Origin: Alphaproteobacteria bacterium
GTDB lineage: Bacteria; Pseudomonadota; Alphaproteobacteria; CACIAM-22H2
Direction: 5' to 3'
NCBI GenBank assembly: GCA_017308135.1
Contig: JAFKFM010000007.1
Span: forward strand, 80,001 to 144,000
Length of the DNA: 64,000 nt
Part shown: one piece after another, positions 13,080-20,762 of the stretch
How the letters are laid out: the number at the start of each line of letters is the position of its first letter
How positions within the stretch are numbered: the first letter of the stretch is position 1
Program-made: the position numbers and the translations under genes
Notes under the pieces: model-generated
Told to the model about the DNA's origin: nothing
The model's input: only the letters and a program-made list of their open reading frames with translations
Databases searched by the model: none

Positions 13080-13894
13080 TGTCGGGAGCCGTGGCCTTCG
13101 CGCCCGCGCCGCCGCCGGAGCCGGTCGGCAAGACCGTCTACGAGCTTACGAACGTGGGCAAGACCTATGCGCGCAACGCCATCGTGGCGTTGGAAGGGAT
13201 CAATCTTACCCTGCGCCAAGGCAGCTTCTCGTCGGTGATCGGATCGAGCGGCTGCGGCAAATCGACCTTGCTGAAGATCATGGCGGGCCTCATCCCCCCG
13301 AGCTCGGGGCGGGTTGTCCTTCAAGGACAACCCGTCACGGGTGCGCGGCGTGACATCGGCATGATGTTCCAGCAAGCGACGTTGTTTCCCTGGCGCACCA
13401 CGCTGGAGAACATCGTCCTGCCGATCGAGATCCGCGACGGTCGCGACGCGGCGAAGGCCGCCCACGACCGCGCGCGGGCCTTGCTCGACCTCGTCGGCCT
13501 CAAAGGCTTCGAGAAGAACTACCCGAGCGAGCTTTCCGGCGGCATGGCGCAGCGCGCCGCGATCTGCCGGATGCTGATCACCGAACCCGCCGTGCTGCTG
13601 CTCGACGAGCCGTTCTCGGCGCTCGACGAGCTGACGCGCGATTTCATGAACATGGAATTGCAGCGTATCTGCGCCTCGCGCGCGGCGACGGCGTTCCTGG
13701 TCACCCACTCGATCCCCGAGGCGGTGATTTTGTCGGACGTCGTCTACGTCATGCGCCCACGCCCCGGGCATATCGCCGAGGAAGTGGCGATCGATCTGCC
13801 GCGCCCGCGCACGCTCGACATGATCACGACGCCGAAATTCGGCGCGCTGGTCGAACGCATCCGCAGCCGCCTGGACAAAGAGGCGTTCAAATGA
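13079..13894 (+). CDS. ABC transporter ATP-binding protein (SsuB/TauB type)
   Basis: A 271-residue importer ATPase. Walker A is GSSGCGKST (about 57-65), the Q-loop lies in MMFQQATLFPW, the signature is LSGGMAQR and Walker B is VLLLDEPFSALD, with the switch His in LVTHS. The start at 13079 overlaps the stop of the binding-protein gene. Its coding sequence contains a perfect inverted repeat at 13310-13334. It is the energy unit for the permease encoded next. Confidence 0.95.
   Translation: MSGAVAFAPAPPPEPVGKTVYELTNVGKTYARNAIVALEGINLTLRQGSFSSVIGSSGCGKSTLLKIMAGLIPPSSGRVVLQGQPVTGARRDIGMMFQQATLFPWRTTLENIVLPIEIRDGRDAAKAAHDRARALLDLVGLKGFEKNYPSELSGGMAQRAAICRMLITEPAVLLLDEPFSALDELTRDFMNMELQRICASRAATAFLVTHSIPEAVILSDVVYVMRPRPGHIAEEVAIDLPRPRTLDMITTPKFGALVERIRSRLDKEAFK
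13310..13334. repeat. 12-bp perfect inverted repeat inside the ATPase gene
   Basis: CGGGTTGTCCTT (13310-13321) and AAGGACAACCCG (13323-13334) are exact inverted repeats with one base between. In RNA this gives a 10-bp stem with a 5-nt loop. It sits between the Walker A and Q-loop codons. The encoded residues (about RVVLQGQPV) are ordinary for the family. Confidence 0.6.
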
Positions 13895-14754
13895 CGGCTC
13901 CCGCCAACACCGCGACCCCGGCGGATTCCGGCGCCGACACGATCTGGGCCGAAACGATCCCGTGGTACGATCGCGTGCCCCGCGCCATCGCGATGATCTT
14001 CCTCGCCGCCGTGTTTTTCGGCCTGTGGGAAATGGTCACGCGCCTGGGCGTCGTCTCGCCGATCATTCTGCCCACGCCGGGCGAAACTCTGCGCGATATC
14101 GTCTTCGTCGGGCGCAATCTGATCGGCGGCGAATACATGCTCGCGGCGCTGTGGGTCACGATCAAGGAAGTGATCTACGGCTTCGCCCTCGCCATGGCGA
14201 TCGGCTTTTCGCTCGGCATTCTGGTCGGCGAGACCGGCTTCGGCGAACGGGCGGTGATGCCCTATCTGGTCGCGATCGACACGATGCCCAAGGTCGCCTT
14301 CGCGCCCTTGTTCATCTCGTGGCTCGGTTTCGACATCGCGTCGAAAGTGGCGCTGGCCGCGTTCATCGCGACCTTCCCGATCGTCGTGGGCACGGCCGCC
14401 GGCCTGCACGCCGCCGACACCAACGCGCGTATGTTGTTCAAGACGATGGGCGCTTCGCGCTGGCAGACCTTGTTCAAGATGAAGCTGCCCACCGGCCTGC
14501 CGCAGATCTTCACGGGCTTGAAGATCGGCGCGGTCGGCGTGATGGCGGGCGCCATCACCGGCGAATTCCTGGGCGGCGGGCGCGGCTTCGGCGAATTGAT
14601 CCGCGTGGCGGCCACCCAGCTCAACACGCCGCGCGTCTTTTCGCTGATCATCTATCTCAGCATCGTCGGCATGACGCTGTTCGGTCTCGTGGTCTGGATC
14701 CAGCGCCGCTTCGTGTTCTGGCACAAGGACCGCGTCGTCGGCGGCGATGGCTGA
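13891..14754 (+). CDS. ABC transporter permease (SsuC/TauC type)
   Basis: A 287-residue membrane protein with about six hydrophobic segments, the first near residues 32-48. The cytoplasmic loop that docks to the ATPase is visible as RMLFKTMGASRWQTLFKMKL (about 172-191), near the consensus EAA motif of importer permeases. The ATG overlaps the ATPase stop by ATGA, and the end overlaps the dehydrogenase gene by 8 nt. It forms the channel of the importer with the two preceding gene products. Confidence 0.94.
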   Translation: MTAPANTATPADSGADTIWAETIPWYDRVPRAIAMIFLAAVFFGLWEMVTRLGVVSPIILPTPGETLRDIVFVGRNLIGGEYMLAALWVTIKEVIYGFALAMAIGFSLGILVGETGFGERAVMPYLVAIDTMPKVAFAPLFISWLGFDIASKVALAAFIATFPIVVGTAAGLHAADTNARMLFKTMGASRWQTLFKMKLPTGLPQIFTGLKIGAVGVMAGAITGEFLGGGRGFGELIRVAATQLNTPRVFSLIIYLSIVGMTLFGLVVWIQRRFVFWHKDRVVGGDG

Positions 14755-15799
14755 ACCGGCCCGCGTTCCGCGCGGGGAACTGGAAGCGTTCCTCGCGCGC
14801 GTGTTCGTGGCGCTGCGCGTGCCCGAGGCGGACGCGCGCAGCGTCGCCTATCTGATGGCGGAGGCCGATGCGCTGGGCCACGACACGCATGGCGTGTTCC
14901 GCCTGCGTCAATACGTGAATCGCTTGCGCGACGGCGGCTGCAATCCCGCCGCGCGGATTTCCGTGGTGTCCGAAACCTCGGCGACCGCGCTGATCGACGG
15001 CGATAACGGGCTCGGCCATCTGGCGATGCGCCACGCCTGCGGCCTGGCGATGGAGAAGGCGCAGGTCGCCGGCATCGGTTGGGTCGGCATTCGCGGCGGC
15101 AATCACGCCGGGCCGGCGGCGCTTTACGTGCGCCCGCAAGCCGAAGCGAAGATGGTCGGCCTGTGCGCCGCCGTGGGCAGCGCCAACCATGTGGCGCCGT
15201 TCGGCGGCACGGATATTTTGCTTGGCACCAATCCGATCGCGATCGGCGCGCCCAGCGGCGGGCCGGATCCTTTCGTGCTCGACATGGCGACGACCGTCGC
15301 GGCGATGGGCAAGATCAAGACGCTCGCCCAGCGCGGGCAATCAATGCCCGAAGGCTGGATGGTCGGCCGCGACGGCAAGCCCCTGACCGATCCCGCCAAA
15401 CGCGACGATGGGTTCCTGCTGCCGATCGGCGGCGCCAAGGGCTATGGCTTGTCGCTGGCGATCGGCTTGCTCGCGGGCGTGTTGAACGGGGCGGCGTTCG
15501 GGTCGAACGTCGTCGACTTCACCAAGGATACGAAGAGCGCCACGAACACCGGCCAATTCGTCGCCGCGATCGATATCGGCGCGTTGGTCGGCGTCGCCGC
15601 GTTCGAGACCGCGTGCCGCACGGTATTCGCGGAACTGAAAGCGTCCGCGCCGTTGCCCGGCCACGATCCCGTGCGCATTCCCGGCGAAGGGCGGGGCGGG
15701 CGGCTTGCCGATGCCGCCGAGCATGGCGTGAGAATTCACGCCGCCTTGCGCAAGGAACTCGACGCCATCGCCGGCGAGATCGGCGTCGCGGCGCTATAA
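14747..15799 (+). CDS. Ldh2-family NAD(P)-dependent 2-hydroxyacid dehydrogenase
   Basis: A 350-residue enzyme of the Ldh2/malate-lactate dehydrogenase family, which is distinct from the Rossmann-type lactate dehydrogenases. It shows the family landmarks GHDTHGVFRL (about 44-53, catalytic His), GNHAGPAALY, GTNPIAIGAP (about 163-172) and GAKGYGLSLAIGLL. Members oxidise malate, sulfolactate, ureidoglycolate or similar 2-hydroxy acids. As last gene of the operon it may convert the imported acid to a 2-oxo acid that the FAH-type enzyme then cleaves; that order is inference. Confidence 0.9.
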   Translation: MAEPARVPRGELEAFLARVFVALRVPEADARSVAYLMAEADALGHDTHGVFRLRQYVNRLRDGGCNPAARISVVSETSATALIDGDNGLGHLAMRHACGLAMEKAQVAGIGWVGIRGGNHAGPAALYVRPQAEAKMVGLCAAVGSANHVAPFGGTDILLGTNPIAIGAPSGGPDPFVLDMATTVAAMGKIKTLAQRGQSMPEGWMVGRDGKPLTDPAKRDDGFLLPIGGAKGYGLSLAIGLLAGVLNGAAFGSNVVDFTKDTKSATNTGQFVAAIDIGALVGVAAFETACRTVFAELKASAPLPGHDPVRIPGEGRGGRLADAAEHGVRIHAALRKELDAIAGEIGVAAL

Positions 15800-15926
15800 A
15801 AGCCGAGAATCCGCGAAAATTTCGCCGTATTCGGGCCATCTTCGGGCGGAAGACTCTCCTTCGGCCGCCGGAATAGCCGAATCGCTTTCCGCGTTTTCCG
15901 GTCGGCCCCGGAAAGGAGTCGCTGTC

Positions 15927-16385
15927 ATGTTCAACCGCCCTCGCGCCACCTTCGCTTTGATTCTTGCCGCCGGCTTCGCGGCAACGCCCGCTTTCGCCGA
16001 GCCGCCGTGGAAGCGCGGCGGCGAGCAACGCGACGGCCGCTACGAGCGCGACGGGCGCAGCAACGTGTCCGTTTCGATCGTTATCGGCGATCCCGATCGG
16101 CGCGAAATCCGCAGCTATTACGACGCGCAATTTCGCGGCGGCCATTGCCCGCCGGGTCTCGCCAAGAAGAACAATGGCTGCATGCCGCCGGGCCAAGCGC
16201 GCAAATGGCAGATCGGCCGTCCGCTGCCGCGCGACGTCGTCTTCCATGCCTTGCCGCGCGAATTGGAACTGCGCCTCAACGTGCCTGCCGGCGGGCGCTA
16301 TGTGCGCGCCGGCGCCGATATCCTGCTGCTGGCGATCGGTACCGGCATGGTGCTCGATGCGATCGAGAATCTGACCGAAGGCTGA
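15927..16385 (+). CDS. RcnB/CigR-like secreted protein
   Basis: A 152-residue protein with an N-terminal Sec signal peptide (cleavage likely after TPAFA, about residue 24). An Arg/Glu/Gly-rich stretch follows, then the motif CPPGLAKKNNGCMPPGQARK (about 77-96) typical of RcnB and CigR proteins. The C-terminus has a hydrophobic stretch (ILLLAIGTGMVLDAI, about 132-146). E. coli RcnB is a periplasmic factor in nickel/cobalt homeostasis; other members are poorly understood. The start has AAAGGAG 8 nt upstream. No metal-efflux gene is adjacent. Confidence 0.8.
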   Translation: MFNRPRATFALILAAGFAATPAFAEPPWKRGGEQRDGRYERDGRSNVSVSIVIGDPDRREIRSYYDAQFRGGHCPPGLAKKNNGCMPPGQARKWQIGRPLPRDVVFHALPRELELRLNVPAGGRYVRAGADILLLAIGTGMVLDAIENLTEG

Positions 16386-16507
16386 GCGGTTGGTTGCGCC
16401 GAAATTAACCCTAAGCGCGGGGGCAGAGACTGCCGGGGCGGCAGATTATGCCGTGTAACAAGCGCCGGGGTGCGTCTATAAGTCGTTTTTAATCAATAGG
16501 ATAGGTG

Positions 16508-16522
16508 TGGCACGCGTCCTGC
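16508..16522 (+). promoter_or_regulatory. sigma-54 (RpoN) promoter, -24/-12
   Basis: TGGCACGCGTCCTGC matches the RpoN consensus TGGCACG-N4-TTGC with correct spacing and one substitution (CTGC for TTGC). The expected start of transcription is near 16533, about 50 nt before the GTG at 16585. The bases before it (16483-16500) are AT-rich. A bound enhancer protein would be needed for activity; none is encoded next to it. Confidence 0.65.
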
Positions 16523-16584
16523 GAAAGACGAAGCCGGGCCGGTGACGACAAGCCGGCCAAGCAAACGAGTCCGAGGTCCGTATC

Positions 16585-17010
16585 GTGCAGATCAACACGT
16601 CTTTCGCCACCGCCGCGTTCGCCAGTTTCGCCGCCCATCCCAAATCTGCCGCCGCCGCCGAGACCGATCCGGCCGCGTCCGAAGCGTCGCCGGGCCGCAA
16701 ACTCGATTTCACGTCGATGACCCGCAAGGAGTTGATCGATTGGGTCAATGGCGAGATCAAAGGCGGTCGCATGACGCTCGACGAAAGCACGCCCTTCGTC
16801 GGTATGACGATCAAGATCTCCGCCTATACGAAGCAATCGGTCGATATCGACACCGACGCGACGCGCTACGACTTCACCGACATCGCCGCCAAGGGGGCCG
16901 ACGGCGCGCGCTGGTTCGGCAACGAGAAACTGGCGCAGGCGCTGGAATGGACGGTCGATGCGATGCGCCGCGCGCAAGGCGGCAAGGCCGGGATCGTTCT
17001 TTCCGTCTAG
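16585..17010 (+). CDS. unknown protein under a sigma-54 promoter
   Basis: I do not recognise this 141-residue protein. It starts with GTG, preceded by GAGG at a good distance, and opens MQINTSF, followed by an Ala-rich stretch to about residue 35. The rest is a small mixed domain with MTRKELIDWVNGEIKGG (about 45-61) and a region with many Asp (about 85-100). There is no signal peptide or membrane segment. RpoN promoters in this class often serve flagellar, nitrogen or stress genes, but nothing in the sequence assigns it to one of these. The stop interlocks with that of the next gene (CTAG). Confidence 0.75.
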   Translation: MQINTSFATAAFASFAAHPKSAAAAETDPAASEASPGRKLDFTSMTRKELIDWVNGEIKGGRMTLDESTPFVGMTIKISAYTKQSVDIDTDATRYDFTDIAAKGADGARWFGNEKLAQALEWTVDAMRRAQGGKAGIVLSV

Positions 17011-17540
17011 CGCCGAAGCGTCGACAGCACGAAATCGGCACGCGCTTCCGGCGTCGTTTTCGGCAGCTCGATGGCCGTGTAGCCCAAGCGCGGCAACGTG
17101 TCGGCGAGGCGGCGATACTCGCGCGTCGCGTCGTCGAAGCCGTGGCGGCGCTCGGGATCGTTCGCGAAAATTTCCGGCCAGGGCGGGGCAAGGAAGACCT
17201 CGCGGCGATAGAGCGACGCGGCATTCACGTCGCGCAACACCGGCGTACCGGTCAGTTCCGCCAAGCCCGATGCCGCGTCGATCACGCCGCGATCGAAGAA
17301 CACGAAATCCGTCGCGCCGCGCGCCGCATCCAGATCGTTTTGCGCCAGCGCCAATGCCCGGTGCAGAAACGCGGGCAAATCGATCCAGGGCAGAGCATTG
17401 CCGCCTTGCGCTTGTTCCGTGCGCACGACGCGCCGCCCCGGCTCTTCGACGACGCGATGGCCGCGGGCGCGCAAGCGATCGAGCAGGCTCGACTTGCCGC
17501 CACCCGAGCAGCCGGTGATCAAAACGAGATTGTCGCGCAT
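17007..17540 (-). CDS. AAA-type ATPase/kinase-like protein
   Basis: A 177-residue P-loop protein. Walker A ITGCSGGGKSS lies at residues 8-18. An early EEPGRRVV follows, then FVFFDRGVIDA as Walker B-like strand (about 79-89). This is the layout of the AAA_28 family of small predicted ATPases or nucleoside-kinase-like proteins. The substrate is unknown. The ATG at 17540 is chosen over the longer frame because the P-loop strand starts directly after it and AAAGG lies 6 nt upstream. The upstream codons overlap the promoter region of the next gene. Confidence 0.8.
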   Translation of the reverse strand: MRDNLVLITGCSGGGKSSLLDRLRARGHRVVEEPGRRVVRTEQAQGGNALPWIDLPAFLHRALALAQNDLDAARGATDFVFFDRGVIDAASGLAELTGTPVLRDVNAASLYRREVFLAPPWPEIFANDPERRHGFDDATREYRRLADTLPRLGYTAIELPKTTPEARADFVLSTLRR

Positions 17541-17603
17541 AACGACCTTTCGTTGCGGATGGCCCGGATTTAGCATCCTTTGGGGAAACAAGGGAGCCGG
17601 ACC

Positions 17604-18086
17604 ATGATGCTGGGAATGTCGATCGAGGCGTTTACGACGCTACACGTGCTGATCAGTCTGATCGCGATCGCGAGTGGCATCGCATGGCTCGCCGATCTGA
17701 TCGGCAATCGCGCGCGCCAACAGCTGACGGCGGCGTTCCTGGCGACGACGGTCCTGACCAGCGTCACCGGCTTCATGTTTCCCGCCACGCAATTCCTGCC
17801 GTCGCATCTGTTCGGCGTGATCTCGCTGATCGTGCTGGCGGCGGCGATCTACGGGTTATATGGCGCCCAACTCGCCGGGCGCTGGCGCTTGGCCTATGTG
17901 ATCGGCGGCATCCTGGCGCTTTATCTCAACGTCTTCGTGCTGATCGTCCAAGGCTTCCTGAAAGTGCCGGCGTTGACGGCGCTCGCGCCCACGCAAGGCG
18001 AGCCGCCCTTCGCCATCGCGCAAGGCATTTGGCTGGTCACGGCGCTTGGCTTGGGTTATCTCGCCGTGCGGCGTTATCGAGTGTGA
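17604..18086 (+). CDS. four-helix membrane protein
   Basis: A 160-residue integral membrane protein with four to five hydrophobic segments (about 8-32, 43-63, 70-90, 96-120, 135-153) and short loops. No charged active-site motif or known domain is clear. The ATG at 17604 has GGGAG about 8 nt upstream. The gene ends four bases before the epimerase gene, so the two are likely one transcript. The function is unknown. Confidence 0.75.
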   Translation: MMLGMSIEAFTTLHVLISLIAIASGIAWLADLIGNRARQQLTAAFLATTVLTSVTGFMFPATQFLPSHLFGVISLIVLAAAIYGLYGAQLAGRWRLAYVIGGILALYLNVFVLIVQGFLKVPALTALAPTQGEPPFAIAQGIWLVTALGLGYLAVRRYRV

Positions 18087-18090
18087 ATTC

Positions 18091-19065
18091 ATGACGATTC
18101 TGATTACGGGCGCGGGGCTGATCGGCTGCCGCACGGCATCGCTTTTGGCGGCGCGGGGCGAGAAGCCGGTTTTGCTCGATCTGCGGCCCAACGCGGCGGC
18201 GATCGCTTCGCTCGTTCCCGACGGCCGGGCGACGATCGTCGCGGGCGACGTGTCGGATCGCGCGGCGATGCGCGAACTGTTCGAACGCCACGGCGTCACC
18301 AAGGTCGTGCACACGGCGGCGGCGTTGAGCCTGGCGATCCGCGAACGCCCCACGCTCGCCTTCGACGTCAATCTCGGCGGCACGGTGGCGCTGCTCGAAG
18401 CCGCGCGCGCCACGGGCGTGAAGCGCTTTCTCTACGCCTCGTCCACCACTGTCGCCTATTCGACTTTCGGCGATCCCCTGACCGCCCCGGTCAAAGAGGA
18501 TCTGGCGATGCGCGTGGCGAGCCAGGCGCCGCGCTCGCTTTACGCCGCCGCCAAGCTCGCCGGCGAATGGTTCGTGCGGCTCTACGGCGATCAATTCGGG
18601 CTCGATTGGGCGGCGCTGCGCTACGCCGCCGTGCTCGGCCTCTGGGCGGGACCGAATAACTCCGTGCCCGGCGGCTTGATGTCGAAGCTGCTGGGGCAGG
18701 GTGCGATCGGCGGCAAAGCGCGCGTCGAGGACAAGCTCTATCTTTGGACGCGCGGCGAGGATTTCGTCGATGCGCGCGACGTGGCGGCGGCGAATGTCGC
18801 GGCCCTGGATGCGCCGGCTTTGCCCTCGCGCGTCTACAACATCGCGTCGGGCCGGATGACCAGCGTCGCCGATTTCGTCGCGGCGGCCAAGCGCGTGCGG
18901 CCCGATCTGGCGATCGAAACGGCCGATGTGCCGCCGACGGGTTTCGCCGGGTTCCCCTGGCCGCGCGATTACGCGTTCGACATTTCGGCGGCGGCGAAGG
19001 ATTTCGGCTATCGCCCCGCCCATGACGTGGAATCCAGTCTGCGCGACGCGTTGCCGTTCGTTTAG
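18091..19065 (+). CDS. NAD-dependent epimerase/dehydratase (extended SDR)
   Basis: A 324-residue extended short-chain dehydrogenase. The dinucleotide motif is TGAGLIG (about 6-12), DLRPN carries the acidic ribose-binding residue, SSTTVAY the catalytic Ser/Thr strand, and YAAAK (about 150-154) the catalytic Tyr-Lys pair. Members epimerise or dehydrate nucleotide sugars or reduce ketones; there is no sugar cluster nearby to decide. ATG 18091 is used because the Rossmann strand begins at once. The stop overlaps that of the convergent glutathione transferase by 4 nt (TTAG). Confidence 0.9.
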   Translation: MTILITGAGLIGCRTASLLAARGEKPVLLDLRPNAAAIASLVPDGRATIVAGDVSDRAAMRELFERHGVTKVVHTAAALSLAIRERPTLAFDVNLGGTVALLEAARATGVKRFLYASSTTVAYSTFGDPLTAPVKEDLAMRVASQAPRSLYAAAKLAGEWFVRLYGDQFGLDWAALRYAAVLGLWAGPNNSVPGGLMSKLLGQGAIGGKARVEDKLYLWTRGEDFVDARDVAAANVAALDAPALPSRVYNIASGRMTSVADFVAAAKRVRPDLAIETADVPPTGFAGFPWPRDYAFDISAAAKDFGYRPAHDVESSLRDALPFV

Positions 19066-19721
19066 TCGCGGTCGGGGGCGCCCAGCGGGAAGAACTGCCG
19101 ATAGGGCCGCGCCTCGTCGACGATTTGCGCGAATGCCGGTCGTGCCAACAAGCGCGCGCGATAGGCTTTGAGCCGCGCATACATGGCCGGAATGGGTTGC
19201 GTCCAATCGGCGTAGAATAGCGACGGTGCGGCCGCGCAATCGGCCAGCGTGAATGCGGGCCCGGCCGCCCATTCGCGCCCCTCGAGCTTGGCGTCGAGCC
19301 AGGCATAGATCGTGTCGAGTTCCTTGCGCGCCTTGGCCACGCCGAACGGATCGCGCGCTTCGGCTGGGCGCAAAGCCTCGAACACGATCGCCTGCATCGG
19401 CGTCATCACGTAGTTGTCGAACACGCGATCCATGAAGCGCGCTTCCAGCGCCATCGCCGCATCGGCGGGGATCAACTTCGTTTGGCCCGAATACGCCCGG
19501 TCGACATGTTCGAGGATGATCGAGGATTCGACGATCGGCGTGCCGTTCTCGACCAGCACGGGAATACGCTTCATCGGCCAGAGGCGTTCGAGTTCGGCGC
19601 CATGTGCCGCGTCGCCGAATTCGATTTTACGATAGTCGAAGGCGATGCCGTTCTCGCGCAAGCCAAGTAAGACCTTCTGGCAATAGCTCGACAACGGATG
19701 GGCGTGCAGGACGAGGGACAT
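19062..19721 (-). CDS. glutathione S-transferase
   Basis: A 219-residue cytosolic GST. The N-terminal thioredoxin fold has HPLSSYCQKVLL (about 8-19, with Ser/Cys candidates for glutathione activation), the cis-Pro in KRIPVLV (about 51-57) and the glutathione-binding VESSI (about 64-68). The C-terminal helical domain carries FTLADCAAAPSLFY, the N-capping box region (about 157-170). It conjugates or reduces with glutathione; the substrate is unknown. It lies downstream of the MarR regulator on the same strand, which may control it. Confidence 0.93.
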   Translation of the reverse strand: MSLVLHAHPLSSYCQKVLLGLRENGIAFDYRKIEFGDAAHGAELERLWPMKRIPVLVENGTPIVESSIILEHVDRAYSGQTKLIPADAAMALEARFMDRVFDNYVMTPMQAIVFEALRPAEARDPFGVAKARKELDTIYAWLDAKLEGREWAAGPAFTLADCAAAPSLFYADWTQPIPAMYARLKAYRARLLARPAFAQIVDEARPYRQFFPLGAPDRD

Positions 19722-19730
19722 GTTGTTCCT

Positions 19731-20177
19731 TCAGGCGACGAGACGCAGGGATTTGCGCATCGTGTCGACGCGCGTCTCGCCCAATTCGCGGTCGAGCTCG
19801 GCGTGGGTCGCGCGCCAGATCGGCACGGCGGCGTTCAGCGCCGCGCGGCCGGCCGCGGTGAGCGACGGGCGGCGCACGCGCTTGTCGTCCGCGTCCGTCG
19901 CGATATCGACCCAGCCGCGCGCGGTGAGAACTTTGAGATACGCGGTCAGCGTCGTGCGATCCATCGCCAGGAAATCGGCGAGGGGGCCGAGCGGCGGCGG
20001 CGCGGGCCGGTTCAACGCCATCATCAGCGAGAACTGGCCTTGCGACAGGCCGATATCGCGGAACGCCGCGTCGAAGCGCCGGGCGAGCGCGCGTGCCGCG
20101 CGCTGCACATGCAGGCACAAGCAGCCGTCGCGCACTTCGATCGTCGTTTCGTGGCTGGGTCCGGTCCGGCTCGGCAT
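19731..20177 (-). CDS. MarR-family transcriptional regulator
   Basis: A protein of about 148 residues with the MarR winged helix. The recognition region is LADFLAMDRTTLTAYLKVL (about 66-84), followed by a wing rich in Asp/Arg (DADDKRVRR). MarR proteins are dimeric repressors of stress or aromatic-compound responses, released by small phenolic ligands or oxidation. I choose the ATG at 20177. The longer reading from TTG 20210 would place its start inside the predicted -10 box (20209-20214). The operator is shared with the divergent VOC gene, and GST follows 9 nt downstream. Confidence 0.9.
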   Translation of the reverse strand: MPSRTGPSHETTIEVRDGCLCLHVQRAARALARRFDAAFRDIGLSQGQFSLMMALNRPAPPPLGPLADFLAMDRTTLTAYLKVLTARGWVDIATDADDKRVRRPSLTAAGRAALNAAVPIWRATHAELDRELGETRVDTMRKSLRLVA

Positions 20178-20197
20178 TTCGCCGTTTACCCCTCGAT

Positions 20198-20238
20198 TTG
20201 ACTCCGTCAATATATGTTGATATCAACGTATTTGTCAA
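20198..20238. promoter_or_regulatory. overlapping divergent promoters with MarR operator
   Basis: For the plus-strand gene: -35 TTGACT (20198-20203), 17-bp spacer, -10 TATCAA (20221-20226). For the minus-strand regulator: -35 TTGACA (20238-20233), 18-bp spacer, -10 TATATT (20214-20209). Both span the perfect palindrome GTTGATATCAAC (20216-20227). One repressor dimer there would block both promoters, a classic MarR arrangement. Confidence 0.75.
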
Positions 20239-20255
20239 CGAGGAGGAATGGATAC

Positions 20256-20690
20256 ATGACCGTCGCGCCGTATTTGTTTTTCGAAGGAAATTGCGAGAAA
20301 GCGCTCGAATTCTATCGCACCGCATTGGGCGCCGAGATCGGGATGATGATGCGCTACGACGCGGCCCCCAAAGGCGGGCCCGAACAGCCCGGCTGCCCGG
20401 CGCCGCCGCCCGACAAGATCATGCATGCCGAGTTCAAATTGCGCGACACGACGATCTTCGCCTCCGACGGCGGGGCCAGCGGAAAGCCCGAATTCAAAGG
20501 CGTCGCGCTCAATATCCTCGCCAAGGATCCGGACGACGCGAAACGTTTGTTCGACGCGCTGGCCGAGGGCGGGAAGATCATGATGCCGTTCGGGCCGACG
20601 TTCTTTTCGCCGGCCTTCGGCATGGCGTCCGACAAATTCGGCATGAACTGGATGATCTACGTGCCGATGCCGATGCCCGGGCAAGGCTGA
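20256..20690 (+). CDS. VOC-superfamily protein (PhnB/YjdN-like)
   Basis: A 144-residue protein of the vicinal-oxygen-chelate fold. It starts with APYLFFEGNCEKALEFY (about 4-20), the typical PhnB-like opening. It ends with a repeat of the fold around PFGPTFFSPAFGMASDKFG (about 109-127). This subgroup is often annotated as glyoxalase or as demethylubiquinone methyltransferase-like, but its chemistry is unproven. AGGAGG lies 9 nt before the ATG at 20256. The divergent MarR regulator probably controls it. Confidence 0.88.
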   Translation: MTVAPYLFFEGNCEKALEFYRTALGAEIGMMMRYDAAPKGGPEQPGCPAPPPDKIMHAEFKLRDTTIFASDGGASGKPEFKGVALNILAKDPDDAKRLFDALAEGGKIMMPFGPTFFSPAFGMASDKFGMNWMIYVPMPMPGQG

Positions 20691-20714
20691 GCCGCGCGCG
20701 GGACATTGGCTGTT

Positions 20715-20751
20715 CCCGATCCCATCGCTTAGTCTAAGCGCTGGGATCGGG
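20715..20751 (+). promoter_or_regulatory. long hairpin just upstream of the SulP gene
   Basis: CCCGATCCCA (20715-20724) pairs with TGGGATCGGG (20742-20751), and inside it CGCTTA (20726-20731) pairs with TAAGCG (20735-20740) around the loop GTC. This gives a 16-bp stem with one internal mismatch. It lies 24 nt after the VOC stop and 11 nt before the SulP start. There is no T-run, so it is a poor intrinsic terminator. Its 3' arm runs into the G-rich stretch that would be the ribosome site of the SulP gene. Confidence 0.6.
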
Positions 20752-20762
20752 GGGTCCCGCCG

